Of a stretch of 64,000 nt of DNA, positions 1 to 10,940 are shown one piece after another. Location of the stretch: contig CM043966.1 of the NCBI GenBank assembly GCA_014529385.2, positions 87,696,087-87,760,086 on the forward strand. The letters are read 5' to 3'. The stretch comes from Adiantum capillus-veneris (taxonomy: Eukaryota > Streptophyta > Polypodiopsida > Polypodiales > Pteridaceae). Numbering within the stretch: the first letter of the stretch is position 1; every line of letters begins with the position of its first letter. Under the pieces are notes generated by a model. The model saw nothing but the letters and a program-made list of their open reading frames with translations. It was not told the DNA's origin and made no database searches. Position numbers and translations under genes: made by a program.

Positions 1-2
1 AT

Positions 3-1511
3 AGTACCAATGAATGCCCTACTTTTAGAGTAAAATTTAATGGGAACTGCAATGCATGTGGAAGGTATGGTCATCAAGCTAAGGATTGCATAGTATTTAA
101 GCGCGCGATGGCCAATAGACCAACCTTAGCATGGACGGACACACCTCGAGTGCCTGCATTGATGCCAGCCCCACCTCTTGAATAAACAGCACAACACATG
201 GTCCCTAGGGCCCAAAATGTTGTTCAAACAACACCCTTACCACCTCCAGTGCTAGGACCGCAACCACCACTTCCGAGAATCACTTCTGTGGGTTGTGAGT
301 CATCTATTTCTTGTTTGGAAGGCTGTGAGGAAGATATAGATCCTAATATCGCCTATGGGATGGATGTGCTTGAAGAAAGTCCACAATACTACATGGAGGA
401 CTATTGGGGACAATTCAAACCTGTATATCAAGTAGCTGCTCTTGCGGCAAGAGGCCAAAATATCAACTACACTGCTAAGAGACCACTTCTTCAGTGCTAT
501 GAGTGTGGAGGCCCACATCGTGTAGCCGAGTGTCCTATTAGGCTACAAAAGAACGCCACACTAATGCAAACCAATCAAGCGAGCACGTCTACAATGCCGA
601 TACTCATGTGTAATTGATGTGGCATAGGTCATTTGATTGCCCAATGTCCAAATAATCCAAATGCACCGAAGATCACGCCATTAAACTTGATTGAAGTTAC
701 CAAGGAGCCATCACCAAGTACACCCATGGTACCAGTAAACGTACTCACACGATCGATGCTCCAAAAACAAAATTATATTCTTGAGGAAAGAGACACGGCA
801 TCAATTGCCCAATCTCAGAAAAAGAAGAAAACACAAAGAAAGAGATCGCAAAAAGCAGCGAAGCTAGACCCCAATTCAAAGACCAACATAGGGACTGGTG
901 ACGACCCCGTATATATGAACGACGCTGAAGAAGATTCTGATTCAGGTGAATCCATGGAGACCAAAACGACCACTAACATAGAAACCAACAAGGAAGATCT
1001 TCATGAGCCACAATGGCCAGGATCCAAAACGAAGATAGGAACTTACCCAAACCCGACAGAGGAGATTGAGCGAGTCAAGCAATTAAGGAGTTTGGTAGAA
1101 GATACCCAAAGGGATCTAGAACCAGCACCTAGGAAGATCCACATTACAGACACCGTGTTCCCTACACAACAACAACCTCACCAAGTCCATAGACCCTTGG
1201 ACATACCTAGTGTCATCCAAGAAGAAAGTGACTTAAAGTCATGGGAAAGTGGGCGTACTCACTTCTTGATGGAAAGAATGTTTACAGAGGGACTACCTGA
1301 TCCTATCGAAGAAATGGAGATCCCATCTTCCCCACGTCAAGGGACTGAAGTCCAAAAGGTGCCGTTAAACATTGCCAAATTGATGGATTTCATGTCTTCA
1401 GAAGTTAGAACCACCATCATGTCCAAACTATATAAAGACCCTGAGCTAGTCTCAGCTCTTCGAGCCTTCCTCAATGGAGAACTGAAGTTTGGGCTACCAC
1501 AATTTGCATAG
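3..1511 (+). pseudogene. gag, C-terminal part with three zinc knuckles
   Basis: Gag packages element RNA in virus-like particles; its CCHC knuckles bind nucleic acid. A classical CX2CX4HX4C knuckle lies at 48-89 (CNACGRYGHQAKDC). A second, one residue shorter (CX2CX3HX4C), is at 495-533 and a third of the same short spacing at 609-647. The third has a TGA where the second cysteine is preceded by what was probably Trp (TGG to TGA). Stops at 183 (TAA), 615 (TGA) and 1509 (TAG) break the frame without shifting it. The stretch 700-1500 is Lys/Glu/Thr/Pro-rich and low in hydrophobic residues, like a gag-pol linker. The capsid part is missing because the window starts inside gag. Confidence 0.8.
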
Positions 1512-2240
1512 ATGGATGGAGCTAGGGAGATGCGAATAGAGGAGGAATACATAGATCCACAACCCAACCTAGATGAGAACCTTGTTATAGAAATATCTGT
1601 TAACAAGTTGGGACAATACTTTGAGGGTGATGAATCCAATGCGACCATACCAATCACTACTAAGGGATTAACTATGAAGGGAATCCTTGATGGTGGCACT
1701 GGGGTTGGCATTGTGACTAAAAATTGCTGGGAAACTATGGGAAGACCTCACCTTGCGACCACAACCATAGTAGTGAAGATTGCCAATGGGTCTATTGTTA
1801 AACCTATTGGGATGCTAGAATATCTCAATATCAAGGTCTTTGGACATAAAATAAGGATTACCTTTATTGTTATGGATTTCTCCAAACACACTATGGCATC
1901 GGAGATGATCTTAGGACGTCCTTTCATGAGGGAAGCAAAAATGGTGCATGACTGGTCTAAAAACCATGTCTACTTGCAGTTCCAAGATTCTGTCATTCGA
2001 GTGGATCTTCTGATGGGTCGAGCACATCCTCTAGGAAATAGGTTTATAATTGATCATAGATCTGACACCACAGTTCACTCGGCCCCATTGCAGTATTGTT
2101 ACACGTGTAAAGCGGACACTGATGTTGGGGAAGATTCTCCTTATATGGATGTACTACCTGGGATGACTGAGTTGGACAATGTGGATTGGGTCCACCTAGA
2201 AGCAACCATAGACACTTGGGGAAATAGGGGGACGACCTGA
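1512..2240 (+). pseudogene. retropepsin-like protease domain 1 (DGGT type)
   Basis: Aspartic protease domain that would cleave the polyprotein. The catalytic-loop position reads ILDGGTGVGIV (Asp codon at 1689), a DGG form in place of D-[ST]-G that I know from several plant Ty3/gypsy lineages. It is followed by a beta-rich stretch and the conserved tail MILGRPFMREAKMVHDW near 1905-1955, as in gypsy proteases just upstream of RT. Element I has the same domain at 51108-51688 and element G at 25559-26070 (LLDGGAGVNII). A TGA at 2238 ends this open segment, but the frame continues into the linker. Confidence 0.75.
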
Positions 2241-2951
2241 GTAACACCTGAGGGGGATGAAATAACACCACTTGTACCCTTAAACATGCTAGAAGCAATG
2301 CATATAGCTTCTGATGATCTACAAGATGAAAGTTTGACTAGCATTGAAACAAGTAGCGCCTCACAAGACTATAGCCCACACGATTTGGAGTTAGAATCAT
2401 CAGTTGAAATTGACTTTGAGGACAAAGAATCTGAGTTAAATCTTAGTGCAAATGTGGGGACAAACCCTTCAGGGCCCAGTGGTAACCTAGATGATAATCT
2501 ATCCAAGGGAGCAGAAGACACAAGTAGTGATTCATCTAGTGAGTCTTCACTAGAAATTGATCGTAATCGAGAATTAAATAAGAAGAGTAAGAGATATAAG
2601 AGGCGACGATATCGAGCAAATGTGCGTGCTAGAATAAATGAAAAGAAATCTACCGCAGAATGGCTTAATTATATAGGGGCATGTGATGCTCATCAAAAGT
2701 TGGTAGATAACTGGGGTGAATACCTTCAAAGCGTTATGTGGTGTAGTCCACAACCCATTGACATCGCACAACTAGAGGCTACAGAGAAGCCAAAGTTGAG
2801 CTGTACCATAAGGAGATGACAAAATCGAGAGTTAGCTTAACAACAAAAGGAATAAGAAGTTAAATCACAGTCCATAGAACAACAAGACCCCACAGACTTA
2901 CACCCTGCACCTGAACATTTCAAATCCTATACCACAGAGGAACGTAAGGTT
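2241..2951 (+). pseudogene. acidic, Ser-rich linker between protease and RT
   Basis: The same frame as the flanking domains stays readable here except for stops at 2817 (TGA), 2838 (TAA) and 2853 (TAA). Each of these last three could come from a C-to-T change in CGA or CAA. The encoded stretch is Ser/Asp/Glu-rich (2300-2570), then basic (KKSKRYKRRRYRANVRARIN at 2580-2637). I recognise no domain. It corresponds to the spacer before RT in gypsy polyproteins. Confidence 0.5.
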
Positions 2952-5258
2952 GTGTATACAAAGGCTCAAAGAAAACCTATCGATGGGAGCAATGGAGTCT
3001 ATGATGGTCTAGCGATAGTTAAGGAAATAGAGTTAGCAGACCCAGGAGAAGAGTCTAAACCTGTTTTCATTGCCCAAGATCTGACCGAGATTGAGGAGTG
3101 TGTACTTAAAGAACTTCTCAAGGAATTCAGGGATATATTTGCCTGGACTTATCATGATATGAAAGGTGTTCCACCTTCCGTGGTGCAACACACAATTCCT
3201 ATGAATAGCATGGCTAAACCAGTTCAGCAACGACCCTACCCAATGAATCCTAAATATGCAAAAATCGTTCTAGAAGAGATTGAAAAGCTTGTGGAATGCC
3301 GATTCATATACCCTATTGAGCACTCAGAATGGATGTCTCCAATAGTGATTGTGCCAAAGAAGAATGGGAAACTCAGAGTGTGCGTGGATCTCAAGAAGGT
3401 CAATGCCGCCACTAGGAGGGACCATTACCCCTTGCCATATTCAGAACATGTGCTTGAAATAGTTGCAGGGAAGGAAGCTTATAGCTTTTTAGATGGGTAC
3501 TCTGGCTACAATCAAATCACAATTGCACTGGAGGACCAAGCTAAAACAACCTTTATAACCGAATTTGGAGTGTTCGCATTTCGTGTTATGGCTTTTGGCT
3601 TAACCAATGCCCCGGCTACCTTTCAAAGATTAATAAACACTGCTTTTAGAGAATATTTGAGGGAGTTTTGTGAAGCTTTTTTAGATGACCTTTGTGTTTA
3701 TTCCTCTTGGAAAGAACATCTATCATGCTTACGAAAAGTGTTTGAGAAGTGTAGATTGTATTGCATCTCCTTAAACCCTTTCAAATGTCAATTTTGGGTT
3801 AAACATGGAGTCATTTTAGGGCATATAGTGTCCAAAAATGGGATTTCCACAGATGAGAGCAAAATTAAAGCCATTGCTGAATTGCCACCACCTACAAACT
3901 ATAAAGGAGTTCAAAGGTTCATGGGCCATGTTGGTTATTACCGACGGTTTATTTCAAACTTTGTCGAGATAGCTCGTCCTTTGTACAAGCTTCTTATTGA
4001 GTTCCAATGGACTTCGGAGTGTGACCATGCTTATGAGTCATTGAAAAAGACCTTGACTAGAGCTCCTATTCTACGAGTGCCCGATTGGAATGTAATTTTT
4101 CATGTGCATATTGATGCATCAAACTTTGCTATTGGGTGTGTTCTAGCTCAACCAGGAGAACATAAACTGGACTACCCCATTAGCTTTGCAAGTCGTCAGT
4201 TGAATGATGCCGAAAGAAACTACACCACTACAGAGCGAGAAGGTTTAGGTATGATTTATGCAGTGAAGAAATTTCGCTACTACCTTCTGGCCAACAAGTT
4301 TGTGTTCTATGTTGATCATCAAGCCTTGTTGTATCTAGTAAATAAACCTTGTTCCACGGGAAGAATTACACGATGGTTGTTAATTCTCGTTGAGTTTGAT
4401 TTTACCGTTGTGGTGAGACCTGGTAAAAGACATGTCACGACTGATCATTTGTCTCGCATACCCAATGGTGAAGCCCCTACTGGAGTCGATGATGAATTGC
4501 CTGATACTTCTCTATTCCTAGTCGAAACCATACCTGAATGGAGTGAGAAGATTGTGAACTTTCTAGTTAATGGTTTTCCACCCAAAGAGCTTTGTAAAGA
4601 CAGAGCTCGAAAACTGTTAAAAGAATGTGAACCTTACTCTCTCATTGCAGGAACCCTCTACAGACTAGGGAAGGATGATATTCTTAGACGTTGTGCCCGT
4701 GAGGATGAGTATTTATACATATTGCAAGAAGCCCACATGGGTATAGCCGGAGGACATTTCTCAGGGGAACTAACAACTAGAAAGGTGTTGCAATCAGGCT
4801 ATTGGTGGCCAAACTTATTTAAGGATTCATCACTTTTTGCAAAAGGATGTGATGAATGCCAACGTTACAAGATCACACAACAAAAGGATAGGATGTCCTT
4901 ACATCCTGTTAAAGTGACTCAACGATTTGAAAAATGGGGTTTGGACTTTGTAGGTCCAATTAGTCCGGCAGCTCGTAGCACTCAATCTCGATATATAATC
5001 GTTGCCACTGACTATGTGACAAAGTGGGCGGAAGCCAGGGCGACACGTAAGGCCGATGCAAGGTCAACTGCCAAGTTTCTCTTTGAGAACATTATTACAA
5101 GATTTGGTTGTCCCTTTGAGATTGTGAGTGACAATGGTACTCATTTAATAAATGGAGTAATAAAAGAACTCACTACCAACTTTATGATAGCTCACCATAA
5201 ATCCACACCTTATTATCCACAAGAAAATGGACAAGTTGAGAGCACCAATAAGACCTAA
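2952..5258 (+). pseudogene. pol: reverse transcriptase - RNase H - integrase core (768 codons open)
   Basis: Counting from 2952, RT shows PKKNGKLRVCVDLKKVN (residues 135-151), FLDGYSGYNQI (179-189), FGLTNAPATFQ (215-225) and the active site FLDDL (243-247, catalytic DD). RNase H follows with HIDAS (D388), the Glu region ERNYTTTEREG, VDHQALL (D455) and TDHLSRIP (D498). Integrase has an HHCC finger (H595, H602, C633, C636) and the D-D-E triad in WGLDFVGP (D665), VSDNGTH (D727) and ENGQVESTNKT (E763). All key residues are present, so the domains themselves look functional. TAA at 5256-5258 breaks the polyprotein just after the integrase Glu. Open length fits a complete Ty3/gypsy RT-RH-IN block. 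Confidence 0.95.
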
Positions 5259-5792
5259 ATCTCTATCTTAACCAAAACGGTGGAAGCTCATCGCACAGAT
5301 TGGGATTTAAAGCTTACATCAGCTCTATGGGCTTATCGTACTGGGTATAAAGTTTCCATTAACTGCACACCATTCAAGATGGTGTATGGCCAAGAAGCGG
5401 TTATGCCATGGGAGTTTGTCGTTCCTAGTCTTCGAGTAGCTTCTCAAGAGGGTTGGGATGGTAACCCCTTGGTTGAGCGATTATATATCCTTGAAAGGCT
5501 AGATGAAGAGAGGAAATTAGCTGTGCAAAATGCACTTGTGGAGAAAGATAGGAGGAAGAAATGGTTTGACCGTCATCTAAAGAACAAAGATATCAATGTT
5601 GGTGATAAAGTCCTTATGTATGGAGTGCGTAACGAAAAGAAAAAGTTGAAATATGCGGAAAAATAACCGTATAGAGTATGTGATATCACCCCACAAGGAA
5701 CCATTCGTGTGGAGACTCTTGATGGAGTTGAAACCATTGGATTCCTCAATGGGAGCAAATTTAAAAGATACTATGATCCTTTAAGCCAAGAG
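5259..5792 (+). pseudogene. integrase C-terminal domain
   Basis: Same frame, continuing integrase after the TAA at 5256: TKTVEAHRTDWDLKLTSALW, then LWAYRTGYKVS, TPFKMVYGQEAVMPWEF, a charged helix ending in KKWFDRHLKNK, GDKVLMYGVRN and, after a TAA at 5664, PYRVCDITPQGTIRVETLDG and NGSKFKRYYDP. This is the usual gypsy integrase tail (GPY/F-like module, then N-G-x-x-x-K-x-Y). The stop at 5664 sits where a Trp-x-Gly normally precedes Pro-Tyr, so this spot may also have lost residues. No chromodomain follows, unlike the relic at 41.6 kb. Confidence 0.8.
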
Positions 5793-7154
5793 GAGTTGCG
5801 TGCCATCCATACAAAAAAGGCAGCCAAGGCACAAATAGAATTGAAGAAGATACAAGCTCAAGCTGAGGCTAAGGAGCGACAACAACGTATAAGACGAAAA
5901 CGAGAGGCTAACCTTGGAGTCACACATGCATTCCACGTTGAAATCGACGAGGATTGGTTGGACTCTGACACACCTCTACGATACCCTGTTGAGCTAAACA
6001 ACACCTATGGAAAAGTGCTATATAATGCCTTATTGGACACGGGTGCTAAATATAATCTGCTATCATATGGGGTGTGGTGTCAGTTAGGGAAGCCACCTCT
6101 ATCTGAAAGTATTATCCAAGTCAAGGGTGTCAACAAGAAAAAAACTACGCTTTTTGGAATGTGGTACACTTCTGTCATTTATGACAATGGGGTTGTAGCT
6201 CAAGACTTTTTGGTCATGCGTGTTGGAACTATGGAGGGTAATATAAACCTAGGATGCACGTGGATGATAGCCACCAAATGCACTATTGATTGGGGGACAG
6301 GGGGTGTCACAACACAGAAACCAACTCTTAGCCCTGCCACGCAAGCCATAGTCCCTGAGATATTGCCTCTTAAGGAAATAAAACCCAAGACATTGCATGT
6401 CCAAGAGGTTGAACCATATGTCCCCATAGCCCAAGTCTCTAGATCTTCAACTGATGTAGCTGAAATAAAGCTTGAGACACACAAGACCCATCCCAATATA
6501 ACAAAGAAAACATACAAGTGGGTCCCTAAAGCTTCTTTAGCAACCATAGCCAATGCTAAAAGACAGTAGCCTAGTAAGAGACGTCCCATTCGCCCCAAAA
6601 AATGTAAAGAAATGTTGCGTTGGATTCCTAAAAAACTATTGGAAGCCCAAGGCTACTATAAAGAAAATGATCAAATTTGGGTGCCAAAACGTAAATTGTG
6701 CTCTTACTTGTCACTGGGCCCATGTGAGCTCAATCCTGTGGCTCCAAAACAAATTGAAGATCGTGGAAAGAAAAAAATCACGGAATGTGACACACCTGCT
6801 CCAGAGCTAGTTTGGGTACCAAAGAAAGAACGATTTGTTCCACCTAGCTCAGGAACAGGGAAAGAAAATGAAGCTTCTTGCTCTTCATGTAGTTCCTATA
6901 CGGAAATAGAAGCTTCGACACAACCTCCACCTACCATTGTACATATCCATACAAGCAAGAAAGAGTTTACACCTCCCATTGTAAGTTCACTACCTACAAC
7001 GATGTTGCAAATAAAATCATGGGAGAGTACCTTACCACCCTTGCAACTAGATGAAACACATAGAGCGGTCGAAAACTATTGGTTAAAGCCTTCACCTATA
7101 ACAACTTGGAACAACTGGTTTCAAAGGGTGACGACATCATTTCAAACGGTATGA
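5793..7154 (+). pseudogene. post-integrase extension: second aspartic protease-like domain and W-[VI]-P-K repeats
   Basis: The frame continues past the integrase for about 450 codons. A coiled-coil-like charged stretch (5800-5920) leads to EDWLDSD, a beta-rich segment and NALLDTGAKYNLLSYGVW (Asp codon at 6036). This is a good D-T-G-A retropepsin signature with hydrophobic flanks, followed about 90 residues later by GCTWM. The tail carries repeated motifs: KWVPKASL, RWIPKKLL, IWVPKRKL and VWVPKKERF (6510-6835). A TAG at 6567 (probably from CAG) is the only internal stop; TGA at 7152 ends it. Element I encodes the same domain and motifs at 46348-47163 (NALVDTGARMNVVSY). Function is unknown. It could be a duplicated or acquired protease, or a protease fold used for something else. 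Confidence 0.65.
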
Positions 7155-7161
7155 TCTACCC

Positions 7162-7398
7162 AAGGAATGGGGGAGTGTTTGTTGACATCCATCATTCACT
7201 TGCTTCCCTCTCAACCTTTCTCCCTGACCTCTTAATCTCCAATCTCAGGGAATGTATATATAAAGCCTTATACTCACAAAAACAAGATAAAAAAGTAAAA
7301 GAGCAAGAGCCATAACACAAAATCATAAAAATACATTATGTACAAGAACACGACCCTTGTAATATTTGCACTCTAACCATCATCTATTTGCGTGTACA
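7162..7398 (+). other. candidate polypurine tract and short 3' LTR of element A
   Basis: AAGGAATGGGGGAG directly precedes TGTTTGTTGACATCC at 7176, eight nt after the end of the polyprotein region is passed, as expected for a polypurine tract and LTR start. A TATA box (TATATATAAAG, about 7256-7266) lies 80 bp inside and GTGTACA could be the LTR end at 7398. About 223 bp is short for this superfamily and there is no second copy in the window to confirm it. Confidence 0.3.
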
Positions 7399-7401
7399 GA
7401 T

Positions 7402-7824
7402 ATGGCTAGTACGCTAGAGTCATCCACTCCTGCCTTGGGTGAGAGGTACCCTCATTACTTTTCACAAATGTTTCACACGGTCTTTCCGATGCTTGCATGT
7501 GAATGGGATTTGGTAAGTACGCTAGCATGTGAGAGGAATTTTGAGGAGTTAGAGTGGCTGATACGTCTCTTGACCACGACTGATCCATACTTAGTAGAGA
7601 GCGTTTCTCCCATTGCACAAGCCTATCCTTTTGACCAAGATGACTATAGGCGTCTAGTAACCTTCTTAGTAAACATGGGTACCTATGATGAAGAAGAGGA
7701 TTTACATGACTACACGGATGGCACATATGGTCTCATGGATGATGACTTTGTTTATCTCGACGACGAGGATAGGGGTTTAGCCTTAGGGTTTTCCCCCAAT
7801 CTCTACAATATCCTATTCCCTTGA
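7402..7824 (+). CDS. acidic 140-codon ORF after element A, unidentified
   Basis: ATG at 7402 (GATATGGCT), stop TGA at 7822-7824. The predicted product is acidic, with an Asp/Glu-rich C-terminal third (TYDEEEDLHDYTDGTYGLMDD) and no motif I recognise. A TATA box lies about 140 bp upstream, inside the candidate LTR. The frame differs from element A pol. It may be an accessory 3' ORF of the element or a chance ORF; a T-TAGGGGGAGTG purine tract follows at once (7829-7840), which would fit an element 3' end here instead of at 7175. Confidence 0.3.
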   Translation: MASTLESSTPALGERYPHYFSQMFHTVFPMLACEWDLVSTLACERNFEELEWLIRLLTTTDPYLVESVSPIAQAYPFDQDDYRRLVTFLVNMGTYDEEEDLHDYTDGTYGLMDDDFVYLDDEDRGLALGFSPNLYNILFP

Positions 7825-9182
7825 CTCTTTAGGGGGAGTGCAAATAATTAGGTTAGGGTTCCTTATGTTTTTTGTTGTGTTCAATAAGTGTTGGTACCTT
7901 TTCCCACTGATGTGCCTCTTGGAGGTATTCATTGTGTTTCCTAGTGTGTACATGAGCGTGTTGCTGTTGTTAGGATTTGGACCTTCATGGAATCTTTATC
8001 TCGACTCACTCTTCAAATCAAGCGCGACCATCAACACAAACAGGTGTTTCTTGTCCATTAGCATTGCCCCTTATCTTTTTTGCATCTATGATTGTCTGCT
8101 TTGATTGTGATTGGTAGCATAATATCCAGCACATTTGCTTAGTATCAAACATTTAATTCAATGTAATTTTTTGTCATAATCAATTGTCTAGGTTTGAAAA
8201 TCAAGCAAGCTCGACTAAGCTAGTTTGACCAAGTTAGGTGTTAGAGATCTTCTCTTAATACCATGGGGAATGCCTTCCTAATAATCAATGATTACTTAGG
8301 TTCTTAATCCGATTTAGGCAGCATTGTGTGAAATGTACTAGGGCTTTCTAGTGGGATTGACCCTATTGACCTTTAGCTTAAGTATTATAAAGGGAGTTTA
8401 CTAGTGTGATGAGCATGGGGAGGTGTATCAGTGTCATATGACCCCCCAAAGTTACAAAATTAAAATGTTGAAAACGAACAAACAAAAAATCAAAGTGCCA
8501 CAATGTAAAATCTTAAGCTGGAAGAGAAATCTCAGCTTGATTGGGTACTTCACTCACATGTATTGCCTATGGTACTAGAGCCCTAGAGGTTCCCAATGTG
8601 GGCGCTTTTCCTTGAAAAGCAAAAAACCCAAGGCATATAAAATAAGCACACACATCAAAATTGAATCACTGTGAAAAGACTTTGGGGGGTTAAAGGAAAG
8701 GTAATCAGTCAGGCGATGATTTCATGAGAAATTCCTTTTATCATAGCTTAACTACAAGGTCTTCTAGGTATAGCCTCTAGTCAACCCTCGAACATGAAAT
8801 ACTTGGCTCTCGTGATTAAAAAACTTAATTGACCAGAGAAAATTAAGAAGCTTACCCATGGTATTAATAGTCGATCTCTAGTGCCTTTCGACCATTAAAT
8901 TAGCGACCCCAGATTTGTTTAATTTTTTACCTTCACATCTGTTTATGCATTTGATTACATTGCAATTTAATGTTTATTGCTGACAAATTGTTTAAAATTC
9001 TGTTACCAATCAATTTGTCTGCCTATAACTGCATATTCTTTTTAATCGCTTATGAGAATGCCTGTGCCAATGTTGTTTGATTTTGCAGCGACTGAAGAAG
9101 GCTAAGGACATTCATCTCAAATGCTCTTCCACCTCAACAAACGAGCTTCAACTCAATAGCTTCCGAGGACGGAATCTACATC
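7825..9182. other. no gene seen; probable retroelement untranslated or LTR sequence
   Basis: A purine tract TTTAGGGGGAG at 7828-7838 could be a polypurine tract. The rest has no long ORF with coding character and no tRNA. The last 100 bp (9090-9180) resemble 13050-13100 and run into the purine tract of LTR D1. Confidence 0.4.
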
Positions 9183-9827
<645 letters not shown>

Positions 9828-9879
9828 TACACGCACAAATGGTCCTATGGATCCCCCGAATCGCTATATTTTTTGACCC

Positions 9880-10940
9880 ACTTTAAAAAATATGCTAGTC
9901 TGACTCTATGATTGTGTTCTACACTGCTCTTTCCCTTCGAACCGGTGTCTCCCCCATTAATCCCTCAAACCAAGCTGTTGGTAAGTGTGACTCATGTGGA
10001 CACCTTCTCGTCCTTGTGTCACTCATTCCTCCCCCGTTATAGGTGGTTTCAACCTTTCTTTGTCTATTGGTACCATTAAGGTGACTACCTCTTGTTGTGC
10101 TTCCTTGTTGGTTGGCCATGCTGTCATAAGGTCTAGCATTTTGATCCACATCTCAATCAATTTCTTGTGCGGTTCCCATAATTACTTCATGGATTGAGTT
10201 TCCCTAATACTTGGTTTATTCAATCTTTTTTGGGGTCATCACAACAAAGTTATTATTTTTACAATCTCTAAAGAGATGGGCGAGAAGTTTTGCTAACCCT
10301 TTTTCCCTGATCTTGAAGTTGTACATAATTTTCAAGGGAGTTAGTTGTCCTAATCTAGCATGAGTGGTCCATACCAAATCCTTAATATTTTTTTCTTCCC
10401 AACTATAAACTCCCAAGTCTTGGGTTAGTATCTATTAACTCATACCCTTTTAATTCTAACACTAGAGGTCCCTCTTTTATAGCCTTATATGGTATTAGAG
10501 TATCTACCTCTAATCCTCATTTATCCACTGAATCATAGTCTTGTATCTTGCGATAATGTACTCCATTTTGGTCTACATACAGGTCATCCTATTTGTTTTC
10601 TCTCGCCTCCTCTTCAAAATCGATGGTATGGTTGTCTATCCACACTGCAAACGCCTCATTTGGGTCCAAGTAAATCTCGGCTTTGTATTTGTTGGTCTTG
10701 AAGAAAGTTAGGATATGCTTGAATTTGAGTGAGGTCCCTGTTCCTGATTGAGTCAAAAAGGAAGACAACTTGAATTAGAGTAAGTGTCTGACCCTTCTTC
10801 TGCAATAGTTTCTAATCGTCTACCTTGGTTTACACTCTCTTCTGTGGATGCTCTCCTCCTATTCTCCTAAGTCAATCGAGTTTCCCAAGACTCTACCAGA
10901 TCTTAGGTTCATATATGGACTTATTCACTCAATTGAACTG
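9880..10940 (-). pseudogene. gag N-terminal region of element F (Ty3/gypsy, same lineage as element I)
   Basis: Minus-strand translation matches the N-terminal gag-side region of element I at 61210-62157. Examples: WTTHARLGQLTPLKIMYNFK...LFRDCKNNNFVVMTPKK here against WTYHAKSWQLTPMKIVYIFK...LFRDCYNNKFVMMSPKK there (about 10216-10380). DNA similarity extends up to about 10930, and a short HESHLxxxWFEGL segment (about 9940-9980) matches YMSHYFQQIGLKDW. The frame is broken several times. Gag capsid and pol are missing; D1 and other sequence lie beyond. Confidence 0.55.

Larger units (their letters stand above)
1..7175 (+). mobile_element. Ty3/gypsy LTR retrotransposon, element A (5' part outside window)
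   Basis: One open frame (codons starting at positions divisible by 3) runs from 3 to 7154, about 2,384 codons, carrying in order gag zinc knuckles, a retropepsin-like domain, reverse transcriptase, RNase H, integrase and a second retropepsin-like domain. Integrase lies after RT and RNase H, the Ty3/gypsy (Metaviridae) order. The frame is interrupted only by stop codons (at 183, 615, 1509, 2238, 2817, 2838, 2853, 5256, 5664, 6567); I found no frameshift. The 5' LTR and start of gag lie outside the window. The 3' boundary is uncertain: polypurine-tract-like sites occur at 7162-7175 and 7828-7835. Element I on the minus strand is a relative with the same architecture. Confidence 0.9.

Noticed and set aside
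3-7154. Possibility that stop codons in element A are removed by U-to-C RNA editing, as in fern and hornwort organelles
   Set aside because: That editing is known from organelle transcripts; this is a nuclear retrotransposon, and the stop at 5664 does not restore the expected residue by a U-to-C change. Plain decay is simpler.
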